Source: Sphaerisporangium corydalis (GTDB taxonomy: Bacteria > Actinomycetota > Actinomycetes > Streptosporangiales > Streptosporangiaceae). Taken from it: a stretch of 64,000 nt of DNA. A program made the translations under genes and the position numbers. Within the stretch, counting starts at the first letter, position 1, and each line of letters starts with the position of its first letter. Under the pieces are notes generated by a model, which made no database searches, had not been told where the DNA came from, and saw only the letters and a program-made list of their open reading frames with translations. The DNA is taken from contig NZ_JANZYP010000008.1 of assembly GCF_025506355.1 (NCBI RefSeq), positions 117,935 to 181,934 on the forward strand, written 5' to 3'. Below are positions 51,587 through 60,953 of this stretch, in pieces.

Positions 51587-51707
51587 CCGTCCCCCGGCTC
51601 GCCTCGGTGTTACCAGTCCGACCTTATCCAGACGATGTATGGGAGGCGTCAAGAAGCCCGGCCAACCAGGGGCGTGTCACCAAGAAGGAAGGCTCACGGG
51701 CAAACGG

Positions 51708-52250
51708 TCAGGACAGCAGGAGTGCCCGCGCGCGGCGGGCCAGCCTGCGGGTCGCCTCGTCCGTCGGCTCGGGGATGTCGTCCACCGGCACCCACCGCAG
51801 CTCCAGGGACTCGTCACTGATCACGTACTCGGCCCCCGGCGGCGCCACCGCGCCGTACTCGACGTCGAGGTGCCAGCTGTGCGGCGGATGGCACCACACC
51901 TGGTGCCGGTCGAGCGCGAGCGGCCCCTCAAGGAGCCGGAGCCCGGGAATGCCCGACTCCTCGGTGGCCTCGCGCAGCGCGGCGCCTTCGAGCGAGGCGT
52001 CGGTGGTCTCGCAGTGCCCGCCCATGGGCAGCCACATCTCCGCCTTGGGATGCAGGGTGAGCAGCACCTTGCCGCCGTCGTGCGACAGCACGGCCGTCGT
52101 GGCCGTGAGGTGACCCGGCGCGCACGAGCGCCACATGGCGTCGTCGTGGTCGTTCAGGTGGTCCAGGAACTCCTTACGGAGCGACTCCTCGGCGGGTGTG
52201 GGGGCCGTCCACCGGGTCAGCGCGGCTCGCGCCTGGTCGCGTAACGTCAT
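51708..52250 (-). CDS. Nudix hydrolase
   Basis: A 180-residue Nudix protein. The Nudix box reads GGHCETTDASLEGAALREATEESGI (its first Gly is conserved and the E-E-x-E core is ATEESG). N-terminal TPAEESLRKEFLDHL and C-terminal LELRWVPVDDIPEPTDEATRRL frame it. Substrates are nucleoside diphosphate derivatives of unknown identity. Its ATG overlaps the DUF2342 stop by 4 bases (ATGA), making it the second gene of a two-gene operon. Confidence 0.9.
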   Translation of the reverse strand: MTLRDQARAALTRWTAPTPAEESLRKEFLDHLNDHDDAMWRSCAPGHLTATTAVLSHDGGKVLLTLHPKAEMWLPMGGHCETTDASLEGAALREATEESGIPGLRLLEGPLALDRHQVWCHPPHSWHLDVEYGAVAPPGAEYVISDESLELRWVPVDDIPEPTDEATRRLARRARALLLS

Positions 52251-53590
52251 CCGTCGCCGGGCTCCTTCGGGCCGCCGTCGCCTGGCCCGCCCTCCGAACC
52301 CGGAGATCCGGAGGCGTCACCGGGCTTCTCCCGGCCGTTCTGGTCATCGAAATCCGACAGGTCGAACTTGGCCTCGCCCCGGACGAACGCCTCGGGGTCG
52401 TCCAGGTCGGCCGCGGTCGGCATCAGGTCAGGGTGGGACCACACCGCGTCGCGCCCGTCCACGCCGCGTGCGGCGGCGAGCGCCTGCCACAGCGCGGCGG
52501 CCTCGCGCAGCCGCCGGGGGCGGAGCTCCAGCCCGACCAGGGTGGCGAACGTGCGCTCGGCCGGCCCTCCGGTCGCGCGGCGCCGCCTGACGGTCTCGGA
52601 AAGGGCGGCGGAGGAGGGCAGCTTGCCCTCGGCGGCGGCGTCCGCCACCGTGCCCACCCAGCCCTCGACCAGCGCCAGGATGGTCTCCAGCCGCGCCAGC
52701 GCGGCCTTCTGCCGCTCGGTCTCCTCGGGCTTGAGCAGCGCGCCGCCGCTCAGGGCCTCCTGGAGCTGCTCGGGGTTGTTGATGTCGAGCCCGCGGATCT
52801 GCTCCTCCAGGGCGGAGGTGTCCACGGTGATGCCCTTGGCGTACTCCTCGACGGCGCCGAAGAGCTGGCCGCGCAGCCATGGGACGTGCTGGAAGAGCCG
52901 GTGGTGCGCGGCCTCGCGGAGCGCCAGGTAGAGGCGGATCTCCTCGGCGGGGATCTCCAGGCCGTGGCTGAACGCGGCGATCCCGCCGGGCAGCAGGGCC
53001 GCGGTCTCCGAGAGTGGCAGCCCGATGTCAGAGGACCCGATCACCTCGGGGGCGAGCGTGCCGAGGGCCTGGCCGATCTGGCTGCCGACCATCATGCCGC
53101 CCATCTGGCGCATCATGCCCATCAGCGGGCCGAACTGGGCGGCCATCGCCGCCTGGCCCTCGCCGCCGAGCTCGCCGAGGCCGGCCGAGCCCAGGGCGCC
53201 GCCCATGGTCTCCACCATGCGCTCGGCGATCGGGTCGCACAGCCGCTTCCAGACCGGGACGGTCTTCTCGATCCACTCCGAACGGCTCCACGCCTCGGGC
53301 GCGGTCAATCCGGAGGGTAGTTCGGTGACCTCGTTCAGCCACAGGTCGGCGAGGCGCAGCGCGTCGACGATCTGGCGGCGCTCGCCTTCCATGACGCTCG
53401 GATCGCCCTCGGCGACCACGGCGTGGCGCGCGATGTTCTTGGCCATGTCCCAGTTGACGGGCCCTGAGCCCGCCGGGGCCGAGAGCATGTCGGCGAACTG
53501 TCGCATGGCCGCGGCCATCTGCTCCGGATCGCCGAACATCGCGAACGGGTTCTCGTTGGGGTCGTTTTCGCGACCTGGCAGGTCAGTCAC
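52247..53590 (-). CDS. DUF2342 zinc-dependent metalloprotease-like protein
   Basis: A 447-residue protein of the actinobacterial DUF2342/zincin-like family (Rv3195-type). The N-terminus is NPFAMFGDPEQMAAAMRQFA; the core contains EGDPSVMEGERRQIVDALRL, MMGMMRQMGGMMVGSQIGQALG and the metal-site helix LREAAHHRLFQHVPWL. The tail is acidic and Gly/Pro-rich. The HExxH-like element reads HHRLF with an upstream EAA, so zinc binding is inferred from the family. In mycobacteria it sits beside the PDZ/Lon-like gene, as here across two inserted genes. The Nudix gene overlaps its stop. Confidence 0.9.
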   Translation of the reverse strand: MTDLPGRENDPNENPFAMFGDPEQMAAAMRQFADMLSAPAGSGPVNWDMAKNIARHAVVAEGDPSVMEGERRQIVDALRLADLWLNEVTELPSGLTAPEAWSRSEWIEKTVPVWKRLCDPIAERMVETMGGALGSAGLGELGGEGQAAMAAQFGPLMGMMRQMGGMMVGSQIGQALGTLAPEVIGSSDIGLPLSETAALLPGGIAAFSHGLEIPAEEIRLYLALREAAHHRLFQHVPWLRGQLFGAVEEYAKGITVDTSALEEQIRGLDINNPEQLQEALSGGALLKPEETERQKAALARLETILALVEGWVGTVADAAAEGKLPSSAALSETVRRRRATGGPAERTFATLVGLELRPRRLREAAALWQALAAARGVDGRDAVWSHPDLMPTAADLDDPEAFVRGEAKFDLSDFDDQNGREKPGDASGSPGSEGGPGDGGPKEPGDG

Positions 53591-53672
53591 CGCTCTACCT
53601 CGTGCAGGATGGAGGAGTCCACATCCGCCACGTTATCCGTCGCAGGGCGGATCAGTGCAAAGTGAGGACCTC

Positions 53673-54743
53673 GTGCCTACCTCGAAACGCCTCCGGCCCC
53701 CGGTCGTCGCCGTCACCGGCGCGGCCACCGGGCTGGGGAGAGAGTTCCTCTCCAGGGTCGCCTCGTCTGCGGATTTCCGCCGCGTGGTGGCGATCGACGA
53801 CCATCGCGGCGACGTCGCGGACGTCACCTGGCGGGTGCTCGATGTCCGAGATCCGCTCTTGGCGAACCGCATCTCCGACGTCGACGTCCTGGTCCATCTG
53901 GCCGCCGACTACTCGCTCGACTCCGATCCGGCCGAGCGCCGCGCCTACAACCTCAGGGCCTCCCAGACCGTGCTCACGGCCTCGGCCGCCGCGCGCGTAC
54001 GGCGCGTGGTCGTTGTGACCAGCGCCATGGTCTACGGGGCGGTGCCCGACAACCCGGTCCCGCTACCCGAGGGCGCTCCGGTGGCCGCCGAGCCCGACTC
54101 GGGCGTGGTCGGCGACCACCTGGAGATCGAGGCGCTCGTCCGGCGCTGCCTGCGCAGCCATCCGGGCCTCGACGTGACCGTGCTGCGGCCGGCCGCCGTC
54201 GTGGGCCCGGGGATGGACACCGTGGTCACCCGCCACTTCGAGGCCCCGCGCCTGCTCACGGTCAAGGGCTCGGCGCCCCGCTGGCAGTTCTGCCACGTGG
54301 AGGACCTGGTCTCGGCGCTCGAAATGGCGGCCCTCGGCCAGGTCACCGGCGTCGTGACGGTCGGCAGCGACGGATGGCTGGAGATGGAGCAGGTCGAGGA
54401 GCTGTCCGGCCTGCGGCGTTTCGAACTGCCCGCCGTGCTGACCTTCGGCACCGCCGAACGCCTCCACCGGCTCGGGATCACCCCGGCCCCCGCGACCGAC
54501 CTGCACTACGTGGTCTACCCGTGGGTGGTCGACTGCGCCTCGCTGCGCGCGGCCGGGTGGAAGCCCGCGTGGACCAACGAGGACGCGTTCCAGCAGCTTC
54601 TGGACCTCCGCGAGGGCAAGCACGCCGTCGTCGGCCGCCGTCTGTCCGGCAAGGACGCCACGTTGACCGCCGCCGGCGCCACCGTCGCGGTGATCGGCAC
54701 CGCCGCCATCGTCCGCGCCGCCCGCCGCAAGCGGCGCACCTGA
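53673..54743 (+). CDS. NAD-dependent epimerase/dehydratase (extended SDR)
   Basis: A 356-residue extended SDR protein. The coenzyme-binding motif is TGAATGLGREFLSR, DVLVHLAADYSLDSDP follows, and VVTSAMVYGAV carries the catalytic S and Y. The lysine position expected after YxxxK is not clear (EIEALVRR region), so activity is uncertain. The C-terminus has a membrane-anchor-like helix (LTAAGATVAVIGTAAIV) and a basic end. GTG at 53673 follows GAGGAC; GTG at 53655 is possible. Likely sugar-nucleotide or cell-envelope metabolism, not more specific. Confidence 0.83.
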   Translation: MPTSKRLRPPVVAVTGAATGLGREFLSRVASSADFRRVVAIDDHRGDVADVTWRVLDVRDPLLANRISDVDVLVHLAADYSLDSDPAERRAYNLRASQTVLTASAAARVRRVVVVTSAMVYGAVPDNPVPLPEGAPVAAEPDSGVVGDHLEIEALVRRCLRSHPGLDVTVLRPAAVVGPGMDTVVTRHFEAPRLLTVKGSAPRWQFCHVEDLVSALEMAALGQVTGVVTVGSDGWLEMEQVEELSGLRRFELPAVLTFGTAERLHRLGITPAPATDLHYVVYPWVVDCASLRAAGWKPAWTNEDAFQQLLDLREGKHAVVGRRLSGKDATLTAAGATVAVIGTAAIVRAARRKRRT

Positions 54744-54901
54744 TCGGCCCGGGGTGGATCTATGGCCGCCTAGGGGGCGGCGCCCGGCCGGCCGCGCTGA
54801 CCTGCGGACGCCCGTTCCCCCCTGGGCCGGCCGGTGGGGCGGGAGCCGCCGGAGGCACCGCCGTTCCGGGCGAGGCCCGGGACGCGGAGTACCCTCGTGG
54901 C

Positions 54902-55327
54902 GTGGACGCCATCCGTTTGCTGGGCATTCGTGACACCCCGCTCTCCGTCGACGAGGTGCTCGCGGCCGTCGGTGACCAGGGTGCGGGCGGGACGACGCTG
55001 TTCGTCGGCACCGTGCGCGACCACGATCACGGAGAGGCCGTCACCCTGCTGTCGTACTCGGCCCATCCGACCGCCGAGGCGGAGCTGCGCCGGGTGGCCG
55101 AGAAGGTCGCCGCGGACTTCCCCGGGACCCTGCTCGCCGCCGTCCACCGGGTGGGCGATCTCCGGATCGGCGACAGGGCGGTGATCGTCGCGGTGGCCGC
55201 CGCGCACCGTGGGGAGGCCTTCGAGGCGTCCCGCCGGTTGATCGACGATCTCAAGCGGGAAGTGCCCATCTGGAAGCACCAGCGCTTCGCCGACGGCACG
55301 GCCGAATGGGTCGGCAGTTGCGGCTGA
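54902..55327 (+). CDS. moaE: Molybdopterin synthase catalytic subunit MoaE
   Basis: A 141-residue MoaE, which with MoaD converts cyclic pyranopterin monophosphate to molybdopterin. GGTTLFVGTVRDHDHGEAV, LLSYSAHPTAEAEL, AVHRVGDLRIGDRAVIV and KREVPIWKHQRFADGTAEWVG (active-site Lys residues) are diagnostic. The GTG start has GCGGAG upstream. No MoaD is adjacent, but MoeZ at 4091 acts in the same pathway. Confidence 0.95.
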   Translation: MDAIRLLGIRDTPLSVDEVLAAVGDQGAGGTTLFVGTVRDHDHGEAVTLLSYSAHPTAEAELRRVAEKVAADFPGTLLAAVHRVGDLRIGDRAVIVAVAAAHRGEAFEASRRLIDDLKREVPIWKHQRFADGTAEWVGSCG

Positions 55328-55426
55328 GCAGGCACTTCACCGGCCCAGGGGATGCGATTGACCTGGATGTCCGCCCTGTGTGTGTCCGCGTAACCCTGGT
55401 CGCGGGGAGCGCATAGAGTTGCCCCC

Positions 55427-56470
55427 ATGTCCCGACGACGTCTGACGTTGATGGTTGCGGGCGTGCTCACGCTCGTGCTCGGCGGCGCCGGTGCGCTGCT
55501 GCCCGTGCCGTACGTCGCGCTGAGCCCCGGGCCGACGGAGAACACCCTCGGTGACGTCAAGGGCAAACCCGTCATCACCGTCTCGGGCCACCAGACCTAC
55601 CCCACCACGGGCAAGCTCAGCCTGGTCACCGTCGCCTACCAGGGCGGACCCGAGGCCCGCATCGACCTGCTCACCGCGCTGCGCGGCTGGATGGACCCGA
55701 CCGTGGCGGTCGTCCCCGAAGAGACGATCTTCCCCAAGGCCGTCTCGGTGAAAGAGGTCGAGCAGCAGAACACCCAGGAGATGAGCAGCTCCCAGCAGGA
55801 CGCGACCGCCGCGGCGCTGACCGAGCTGAAGATCCCCATCAAGGTCTACGTCGCGGTCGCCTCCACCCAGAAGGGCAAGCCCGCCGACGGCAAACTGCTG
55901 CCGAACGACGAGATCACCGAAGTCGACGGCGCCGCCGTGCGCACGGTGGACGAGGTCGCGGCCGGGGTGCGCAAGCACAAGGCGGGCGAGCAGGTGAGGT
56001 TCACCATCGTGCGGGGCGGCAAGCCCATGACCGTCGAGGTCGGCACGATCAGCGGCCCCAGCGGCTCCATCGTCGGCGTGATCATGGGCTCCCAGTTCAA
56101 GTTCCCGTTCACCGTCAACGTCAACGTCGGGGACGTCGGCGGCCCGAGCGCCGGCCTGATGTTCTCGCTCGGCATCTACGACAAGCTCACCCCCGGCCCG
56201 CTCACCGGCGGCAGGTCGATCGCCGGCACCGGCACGATCACCCCCGACGGCCAGGTCGGCCCGATCGGCGGCATCCAGCAGAAGTTGGTCGGCGCCCGCG
56301 ACGCGGGGGCCACGGTCTTCCTGACCCCCGCCGACAACTGCGACGACGCCGTCCAGGCCGTCCCCAAGGGGCTGCGCCTGGTGAAGGTGAGCACGATGCA
56401 CGAGGCCGTCCAGGCGGTCGACGCGCTACGCACGGGCTCAGGACAGGTGGCTAGTTGCCCGGCCCGATGA
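55427..56470 (+). CDS. PDZ-domain Lon-like (S16) membrane protease
   Basis: A 347-residue membrane-anchored protease: N-terminal helix (about 7-29, LMVAGVLTLVLGGAGALL), PDZ domain (about 137-210, GKLLPNDEITEVDGAAVRTVDEV) and a Lon-type proteolytic domain. The domain's catalytic S241 lies in GDVGGPSAGLMFSLGIYDKL and K286 in GGIQQKLVGARDAGATVFL. It matches Rv3194c in mycobacteria, next to DUF2342 and UPF0182 genes. The substrate is unknown. The upstream 100 bp hold no obvious ribosome site, but the ATG suits the signal anchor. Confidence 0.93.
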   Translation: MSRRRLTLMVAGVLTLVLGGAGALLPVPYVALSPGPTENTLGDVKGKPVITVSGHQTYPTTGKLSLVTVAYQGGPEARIDLLTALRGWMDPTVAVVPEETIFPKAVSVKEVEQQNTQEMSSSQQDATAAALTELKIPIKVYVAVASTQKGKPADGKLLPNDEITEVDGAAVRTVDEVAAGVRKHKAGEQVRFTIVRGGKPMTVEVGTISGPSGSIVGVIMGSQFKFPFTVNVNVGDVGGPSAGLMFSLGIYDKLTPGPLTGGRSIAGTGTITPDGQVGPIGGIQQKLVGARDAGATVFLTPADNCDDAVQAVPKGLRLVKVSTMHEAVQAVDALRTGSGQVASCPAR

Positions 56471-56727
56471 CACCGCGCCGGGCGGACTCACGCGGCGGCG
56501 GGGAACCCCTCGCCCGGCCGGGGCGTTGGGGCACGTGTGCGCGCACGCCGTTTCCGATGGCGCCGCCCGCGCGCCGAGCCGGGTCCACGGCCGTGTCCTT
56601 GACGGACGCGGCTCGCGTGCCCGCCGCAAGTTGTGGCCTGACCGTGCTCAGGGCTTGGAACGTGACCCGCACCACCGGTGTAGGTTGCCAGACACGGACC
56701 GTTACTCGTGAAATCTAGGGGTGGGCC

Positions 56728-59694
56728 TTGACCTTCCGGAACCCCGGCGCGGGTCGGGCGATGCGTTTGCCCCGCCGGCCGCGGCTTCTCGTGCCCGTCG
56801 CGATCACTCTCGTCGCGATCGTGATCTTGTTCTTCGTCTTCGCCGGCATCTTCACCGACTGGCTGTGGTTCGACTCGGTCGGGTACACCTCGGTCTTCTC
56901 GACCATGCTGGTGACCCAGCTCCTGTTGTTCGTCTTCGGCGCCCTGATCATGGGCGCCATCGTCGGCGGCAACATGATCCTGGCCTACCGCGCGCGTCCC
57001 CTCTTCGGGATCGGCATGTTCGGCGGCTCATCGCAGGGCGCCGACCGCTACCGCGCGGCGGTCGACCCGCACCGCAAGCTGGTCTTCATCATCGGGCTGG
57101 CGATGCTCGGCCTGTTCACCGGCTCCTCCACGGCCGGGCAGTGGAAGACATGGCTGCTGTTCATCAACGGATCGTCGTTCAACCGGCCTGATCCGCTGTT
57201 CAACATGGACGTCTCATTCTTCATGTTCACGTATCCGTTCATCCGGATGCTGCTGAACTTCCTGTTCACCGCGGTGATCATCTCGATCATCGTCGCGGCG
57301 ATCGTCCACTACCTGTACGGCGGCTTCCGGCTGCAGTCGCCCGGCGTGCACGCCACCCGCGCGGCCCGGGTCCACCTTTCGGTGCTGGTGGGCCTGTTCG
57401 TGCTGCTCAAGGCCGTCGCCTACTGGATCGACCGCTACGGCCTGGTGTTCTCCGACCGGGGCAAGGTCTTCGGCGCCTCCTACACCGACGTCAACGCGGT
57501 GCTCCCCGCCAAGAGCATCCTCGCGATCATCGCGTTGATCTGCGCCGCGCTCTTCTTCGCCGGCGTCGTGCGGCCCGGTGGCATGCTCCCGGGCGTCGGC
57601 CTCGGCCTGCTCGTGCTCTCGGCCGTCCTGGTCGGCGGCGTCTACCCGGCGCTGGTCGAGCAGTTCCAGGTCAAGCCGAACCAGCAGAGCAAGGAGCAGG
57701 TGTACATCAAGCGCAACATCGAGGCGACAAGAGACGCCTACGGTGTCGCGTCCGCCGAGGTGGCCGCGTACAGCGCCAAGACGCAGGGCACCCAGCAGGA
57801 GCTGCAGAGCGAGGTCTCGACGATCCCGGGCGTGCGCCTGCTCGACCCGACGGTGCTGTCCCCGACCTTCCAGCAGCTCCAGCAGATCAAGGGCTACTAC
57901 CAGTTCCCCGAGCAGCTCGACGTCGACCGCTACACGATCGACGGGGCCTCCCGCGACACGGTCGTGGCCGTGCGGGAGATCGGCCAGCCGCCGGACGGCA
58001 ACTGGATCAACAACCACCTGGTCTACACCCACGGTTTCGGGTTCGTCGCCGGGTCCGGCAGCAAGACCGACCCCCAGGGCAAGCCCGACTTCATCGTGAA
58101 GGACATCCCGCCCACCAACGGGCTCGGCACCTTCGAGCCGCGCATCTACTTCGGCGAGAACTCGCCGGAGTACTCCATCGTGGGCGGCAACCAGAAGGTC
58201 GTGAACGGGAAGGTCGTCAACGACAACATCGAGCTCGACTTCCCCGAGCAGAGCAGCACCCCCCAGGGCAGCGGCCAGGAGAACACCACCTACACCGGCA
58301 AGGGCGGCGTGCCGATCGGCAACTTCTTCACCCGCCTGCTCTACGCCGGCAAGTACGGCGAGACCAACATGCTGCTGTCCTCGGACATCAACAGCAAGTC
58401 CCGCATCCTGTACAACCGCGACCCCCGCGACCGGGTCCAGCAGGTGGCGCCGTTCCTCACCCTGGACGGCGACCCGTACCCCGCGGTCGTCAACGGGCGC
58501 ATCCTGTGGATCGTGGACGGTTACACGATGTCGGAGGACTACCCGTACTCCGAGCGCCGCAGCTTCGGCGACATGACGCGGGACACCTCGACCGAGCGCC
58601 AGCTCACGCCGCAGCAGCCGCGCGACCACATCAACTACATCCGCAACTCGGTGAAGGCGACGGTGGACGCCTACGACGGCACCGTCTCGCTGTACGCGTG
58701 GGACGACCAGGACCCGCTGCTCCGCACCTGGGAGAAGGCCTTCGGCGGGGTGATCCAGCCCAAGTCCAAGATCCCGACGCAGCTCATGGACCACCTGCGC
58801 TACCCCGAGGACCTGTTCAAGGTGCAGCGCGACATCCTCGGCAACTACCACGTCACCGACGCCAACGCGTTCTACGGCGGTCAGGACTTCTGGAAGGTGC
58901 CTGAGGACCCGGCGAGCAACAAGACCAAGCAGCCCCCGTACTACGTGACGCTGCGCATGCCCAACGAGCCGGGGCCACGCTTCTCGCTGACCACCACGAT
59001 GGTGCCGAACAACCGGGACAACCTGGCGGCCTTCATGGCGGTGGACGCCACCGGCGACTCCACCACGAAGATCCAGATCCTCCAGCTACCCAGCGACACC
59101 ACGATTCCAGGTCCCAAACAGGCGCAGAACACCTTCGACACGAAGGCGGCCAGCGTCCTGAACGACCTGCGCATCGGCGGCACCACGGAGACGCTGAACG
59201 GCAACCTGCTGACCCTGCCGTTCGGCGGGGGCCTGCTGTACGTCGAGCCCGTCTACGTCCAGCCCAAGGTGCAGAACTCCGCCCGCTACCCGACGCTGGC
59301 CAGGGTCCTGGTCATGTTCGGCTCCGACGTCGGCATCGGCACGACGCTCAAGGACGCGCTGGACCAGGTGTTCGGCCAGGGGCAGCAGGTCACGACCCCG
59401 AACACCCCGACGACGCCCACCCAGCCGAACACGCCCGGGGTCACCACCGACCTCACCAAGGCCTACGACAACGCCCAGAAGGCGTACGACGACGGCCAGA
59501 AGGCGATCAAGAGCGGTGACTTCGCGGCGTACGGCGAGGCGCAGAAGCGGCTCGCGCAGGCCCTGAAGGACCTGGAGTCGGCGCTGGGCAAGCAGAAGGC
59601 GGCCCCCACGGCCACCCCTTCGGCGACGCCCGCACCGTCGTCCTCGGCGTCCGCGCCGGCGACGCCCGCTCCGACACCCACACCCAGCTCGTAG
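56728..59694 (+). CDS. UPF0182 large membrane protein
   Basis: A 988-residue protein of the UPF0182 family (Rv3193c-type). About seven N-terminal membrane helices (for example LLVPVAITLVAIVILFFVFA, LLFVFGALIMGAIVGGNMIL and ILAIIALICAALFFAGVV) are followed by a large extracytoplasmic domain (about 330-890) with family segments DRYTIDGASRDTVVAVREI and GGVPIGNFFTRLLYAGKYGE. The C-terminus is Thr/Pro/Ala/Lys-rich. A TTG start is used at 56728. Function is unknown across the family. A perfect 18-bp hairpin follows the stop. Confidence 0.95.
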   Translation: MTFRNPGAGRAMRLPRRPRLLVPVAITLVAIVILFFVFAGIFTDWLWFDSVGYTSVFSTMLVTQLLLFVFGALIMGAIVGGNMILAYRARPLFGIGMFGGSSQGADRYRAAVDPHRKLVFIIGLAMLGLFTGSSTAGQWKTWLLFINGSSFNRPDPLFNMDVSFFMFTYPFIRMLLNFLFTAVIISIIVAAIVHYLYGGFRLQSPGVHATRAARVHLSVLVGLFVLLKAVAYWIDRYGLVFSDRGKVFGASYTDVNAVLPAKSILAIIALICAALFFAGVVRPGGMLPGVGLGLLVLSAVLVGGVYPALVEQFQVKPNQQSKEQVYIKRNIEATRDAYGVASAEVAAYSAKTQGTQQELQSEVSTIPGVRLLDPTVLSPTFQQLQQIKGYYQFPEQLDVDRYTIDGASRDTVVAVREIGQPPDGNWINNHLVYTHGFGFVAGSGSKTDPQGKPDFIVKDIPPTNGLGTFEPRIYFGENSPEYSIVGGNQKVVNGKVVNDNIELDFPEQSSTPQGSGQENTTYTGKGGVPIGNFFTRLLYAGKYGETNMLLSSDINSKSRILYNRDPRDRVQQVAPFLTLDGDPYPAVVNGRILWIVDGYTMSEDYPYSERRSFGDMTRDTSTERQLTPQQPRDHINYIRNSVKATVDAYDGTVSLYAWDDQDPLLRTWEKAFGGVIQPKSKIPTQLMDHLRYPEDLFKVQRDILGNYHVTDANAFYGGQDFWKVPEDPASNKTKQPPYYVTLRMPNEPGPRFSLTTTMVPNNRDNLAAFMAVDATGDSTTKIQILQLPSDTTIPGPKQAQNTFDTKAASVLNDLRIGGTTETLNGNLLTLPFGGGLLYVEPVYVQPKVQNSARYPTLARVLVMFGSDVGIGTTLKDALDQVFGQGQQVTTPNTPTTPTQPNTPGVTTDLTKAYDNAQKAYDDGQKAIKSGDFAAYGEAQKRLAQALKDLESALGKQKAAPTATPSATPAPSSSASAPATPAPTPTPSS

Positions 59695-59700
59695 GCGTGT

Positions 59701-59738
59701 CCCGGGTGGGGCGGCCGGCACCGGCCGCCCCACCCGGG
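59701..59738 (+). terminator. Terminator after the UPF0182 gene
   Basis: A perfect 18-bp inverted repeat (CCCGGGTGGGGCGGCCGG at 59701-59718, right arm 59721-59738) with a two-base centre begins 6 bases after the stop codon. It separates the gene from the tRNA promoter. Confidence 0.85.
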
Positions 59739-59803
59739 AGCGCGTCGAGCCGAACGATTTGCCAGTGCCCGTAAGGGCCGATAGTCTTTTGAACACAAGC
59801 CGA

Positions 59804-59880
59804 CGCGGGGTGGAGCAGCTCGGTAGCTCGCTGGGCTCATAACCCAGAGGTCGTAGGTTCAAATCCTACCCCCGCTACCA
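59804..59880 (+). tRNA. Initiator tRNA-fMet (anticodon CAT)
   Basis: A 77-base tRNA including the encoded CCA. The anticodon loop is CTCATAA on a stem with three consecutive G-C pairs (TGGG/CCCA), the mark of initiator tRNA. The first acceptor position does not pair (C1 against T72), also an initiator feature. GGTTCAAATCC forms the T loop. A TAGTCT at 59782-59787 may be part of its promoter. Confidence 0.97.
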
Positions 59881-59882
59881 CG

Positions 59883-59919
59883 AAGGCCCTGGTCACCGGA
59901 ATCCGGTGACCAGGGCCTT
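59883..59919 (+). terminator. Terminator after tRNA-fMet
   Basis: AAGGCCCTGGTCACCG (59883-59898) pairs perfectly with CGGTGACCAGGGCCTT (59904-59919) around five bases, followed by T-rich TCTCGTT. It begins 3 bases after the tRNA. Confidence 0.9.
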
Positions 59920-60017
59920 TCTCGTTGGCCCCCGGTTTCCCGCTTCACCGGCCTTCGCCGCCTCGTGGTGGGCACGCCGCTCGTGGATGGCACGCCGTCG
60001 CGCGGGCCGCGAGGAGA

Positions 60018-60833
60018 TCACGCCAGTTGCCCGCCCTGGGCCACGAACATCGTCAGGTCGATCAGGGCCACCGCGACGATCACGCCGAAGGCCGCCCGCC
60101 GTACCGACCGCCGCGCCACCACCACGCCCGCCCCGAGGACGAGCGCCACGGCCCCGAGCCCCGCCAGTGTGAGCGGGCCGCCACGTCCCTCGGGCGCCAC
60201 GGTGATGACGATGGACGCGGACACCAGAAGGCCGGCGGCGCCGATCCTGGCGCCCACGGGCCCGAGGCGCTGAGGCAGCCCCCGGACGCCCAGCGCGAGA
60301 TCGTCGGGCAGGTCGGGCAGGACGTTGGCGAAATGGGCCCCCATGCCCAGCAGGGCCCCCGCGGCGAGCGCCCACCACGCGGGCCACGGCCGCCCTAGCA
60401 GCCCCAGGGTCACGAACGCAGGAAGCAGCCCGAAGGCCACCGCGAACGGCAGCGGCGAGGCCACGGTCGACTTGAGCCGGACGTTGTACAGCCACCCGCA
60501 CGCGACGGCGGCCAGGTGCGCGAGCCCGGCCAGGACCCCGCTCGCGAGCGACAGCGGCACACACAGGGCCAGTGCGGCGAGCGCCGCCGTCCCGACCGTG
60601 CGCGGCTCGACGGCGTCGGCGCTCAGCGGCTTGTCGGCCCGGCCGATGGCGCGGTCCCGCGCGCGGTCGATCCAGTCGTTGCTCCAGCCGATCGACAACT
60701 GCCCGCTCAGCACGGCGGCGCCGACCAGGACCGTGCCCGCCGCGCCCCTCCCGACCCCGGCGGCGAGCGCGCAGCCCGCCGCCGTGACGACCACCGTGGG
60801 GCCAGGGTGACAGGCTCTGATCAACGCAAGCAT
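60018..60833 (-). CDS. UbiA-family prenyltransferase
   Basis: A 271-residue polytopic UbiA-type prenyltransferase. The first aspartate motif is NDWIDRARDRAIGRADKPL (N-D-x-x-D) and the second DLPDDLALGVRGLPQRLG; helices surround them (for example VVVTAAGCALAAGVGRGAAG, TVGTAALAALALCVPLSLA). It transfers an isoprenyl chain to a small aromatic or other acceptor; without neighbours such as quinone genes the acceptor is unknown. ATG at 60833 gives MLALIRACHPGPTVVV, the common start. It is divergent from the PolA-like gene. Confidence 0.9.
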   Translation of the reverse strand: MLALIRACHPGPTVVVTAAGCALAAGVGRGAAGTVLVGAAVLSGQLSIGWSNDWIDRARDRAIGRADKPLSADAVEPRTVGTAALAALALCVPLSLASGVLAGLAHLAAVACGWLYNVRLKSTVASPLPFAVAFGLLPAFVTLGLLGRPWPAWWALAAGALLGMGAHFANVLPDLPDDLALGVRGLPQRLGPVGARIGAAGLLVSASIVITVAPEGRGGPLTLAGLGAVALVLGAGVVVARRSVRRAAFGVIVAVALIDLTMFVAQGGQLA

Positions 60834-60953
60834 GTGATCAGCCTCGCCCCCGCACCCCCGTCCACGCAACGCGACAGCCCCGAGGACACGCGGCGGCGCG
60901 GTACTCGAACCTGTGATCGAAGACCGTCGGACCCTTCGGATAGTCTGCGGGCT

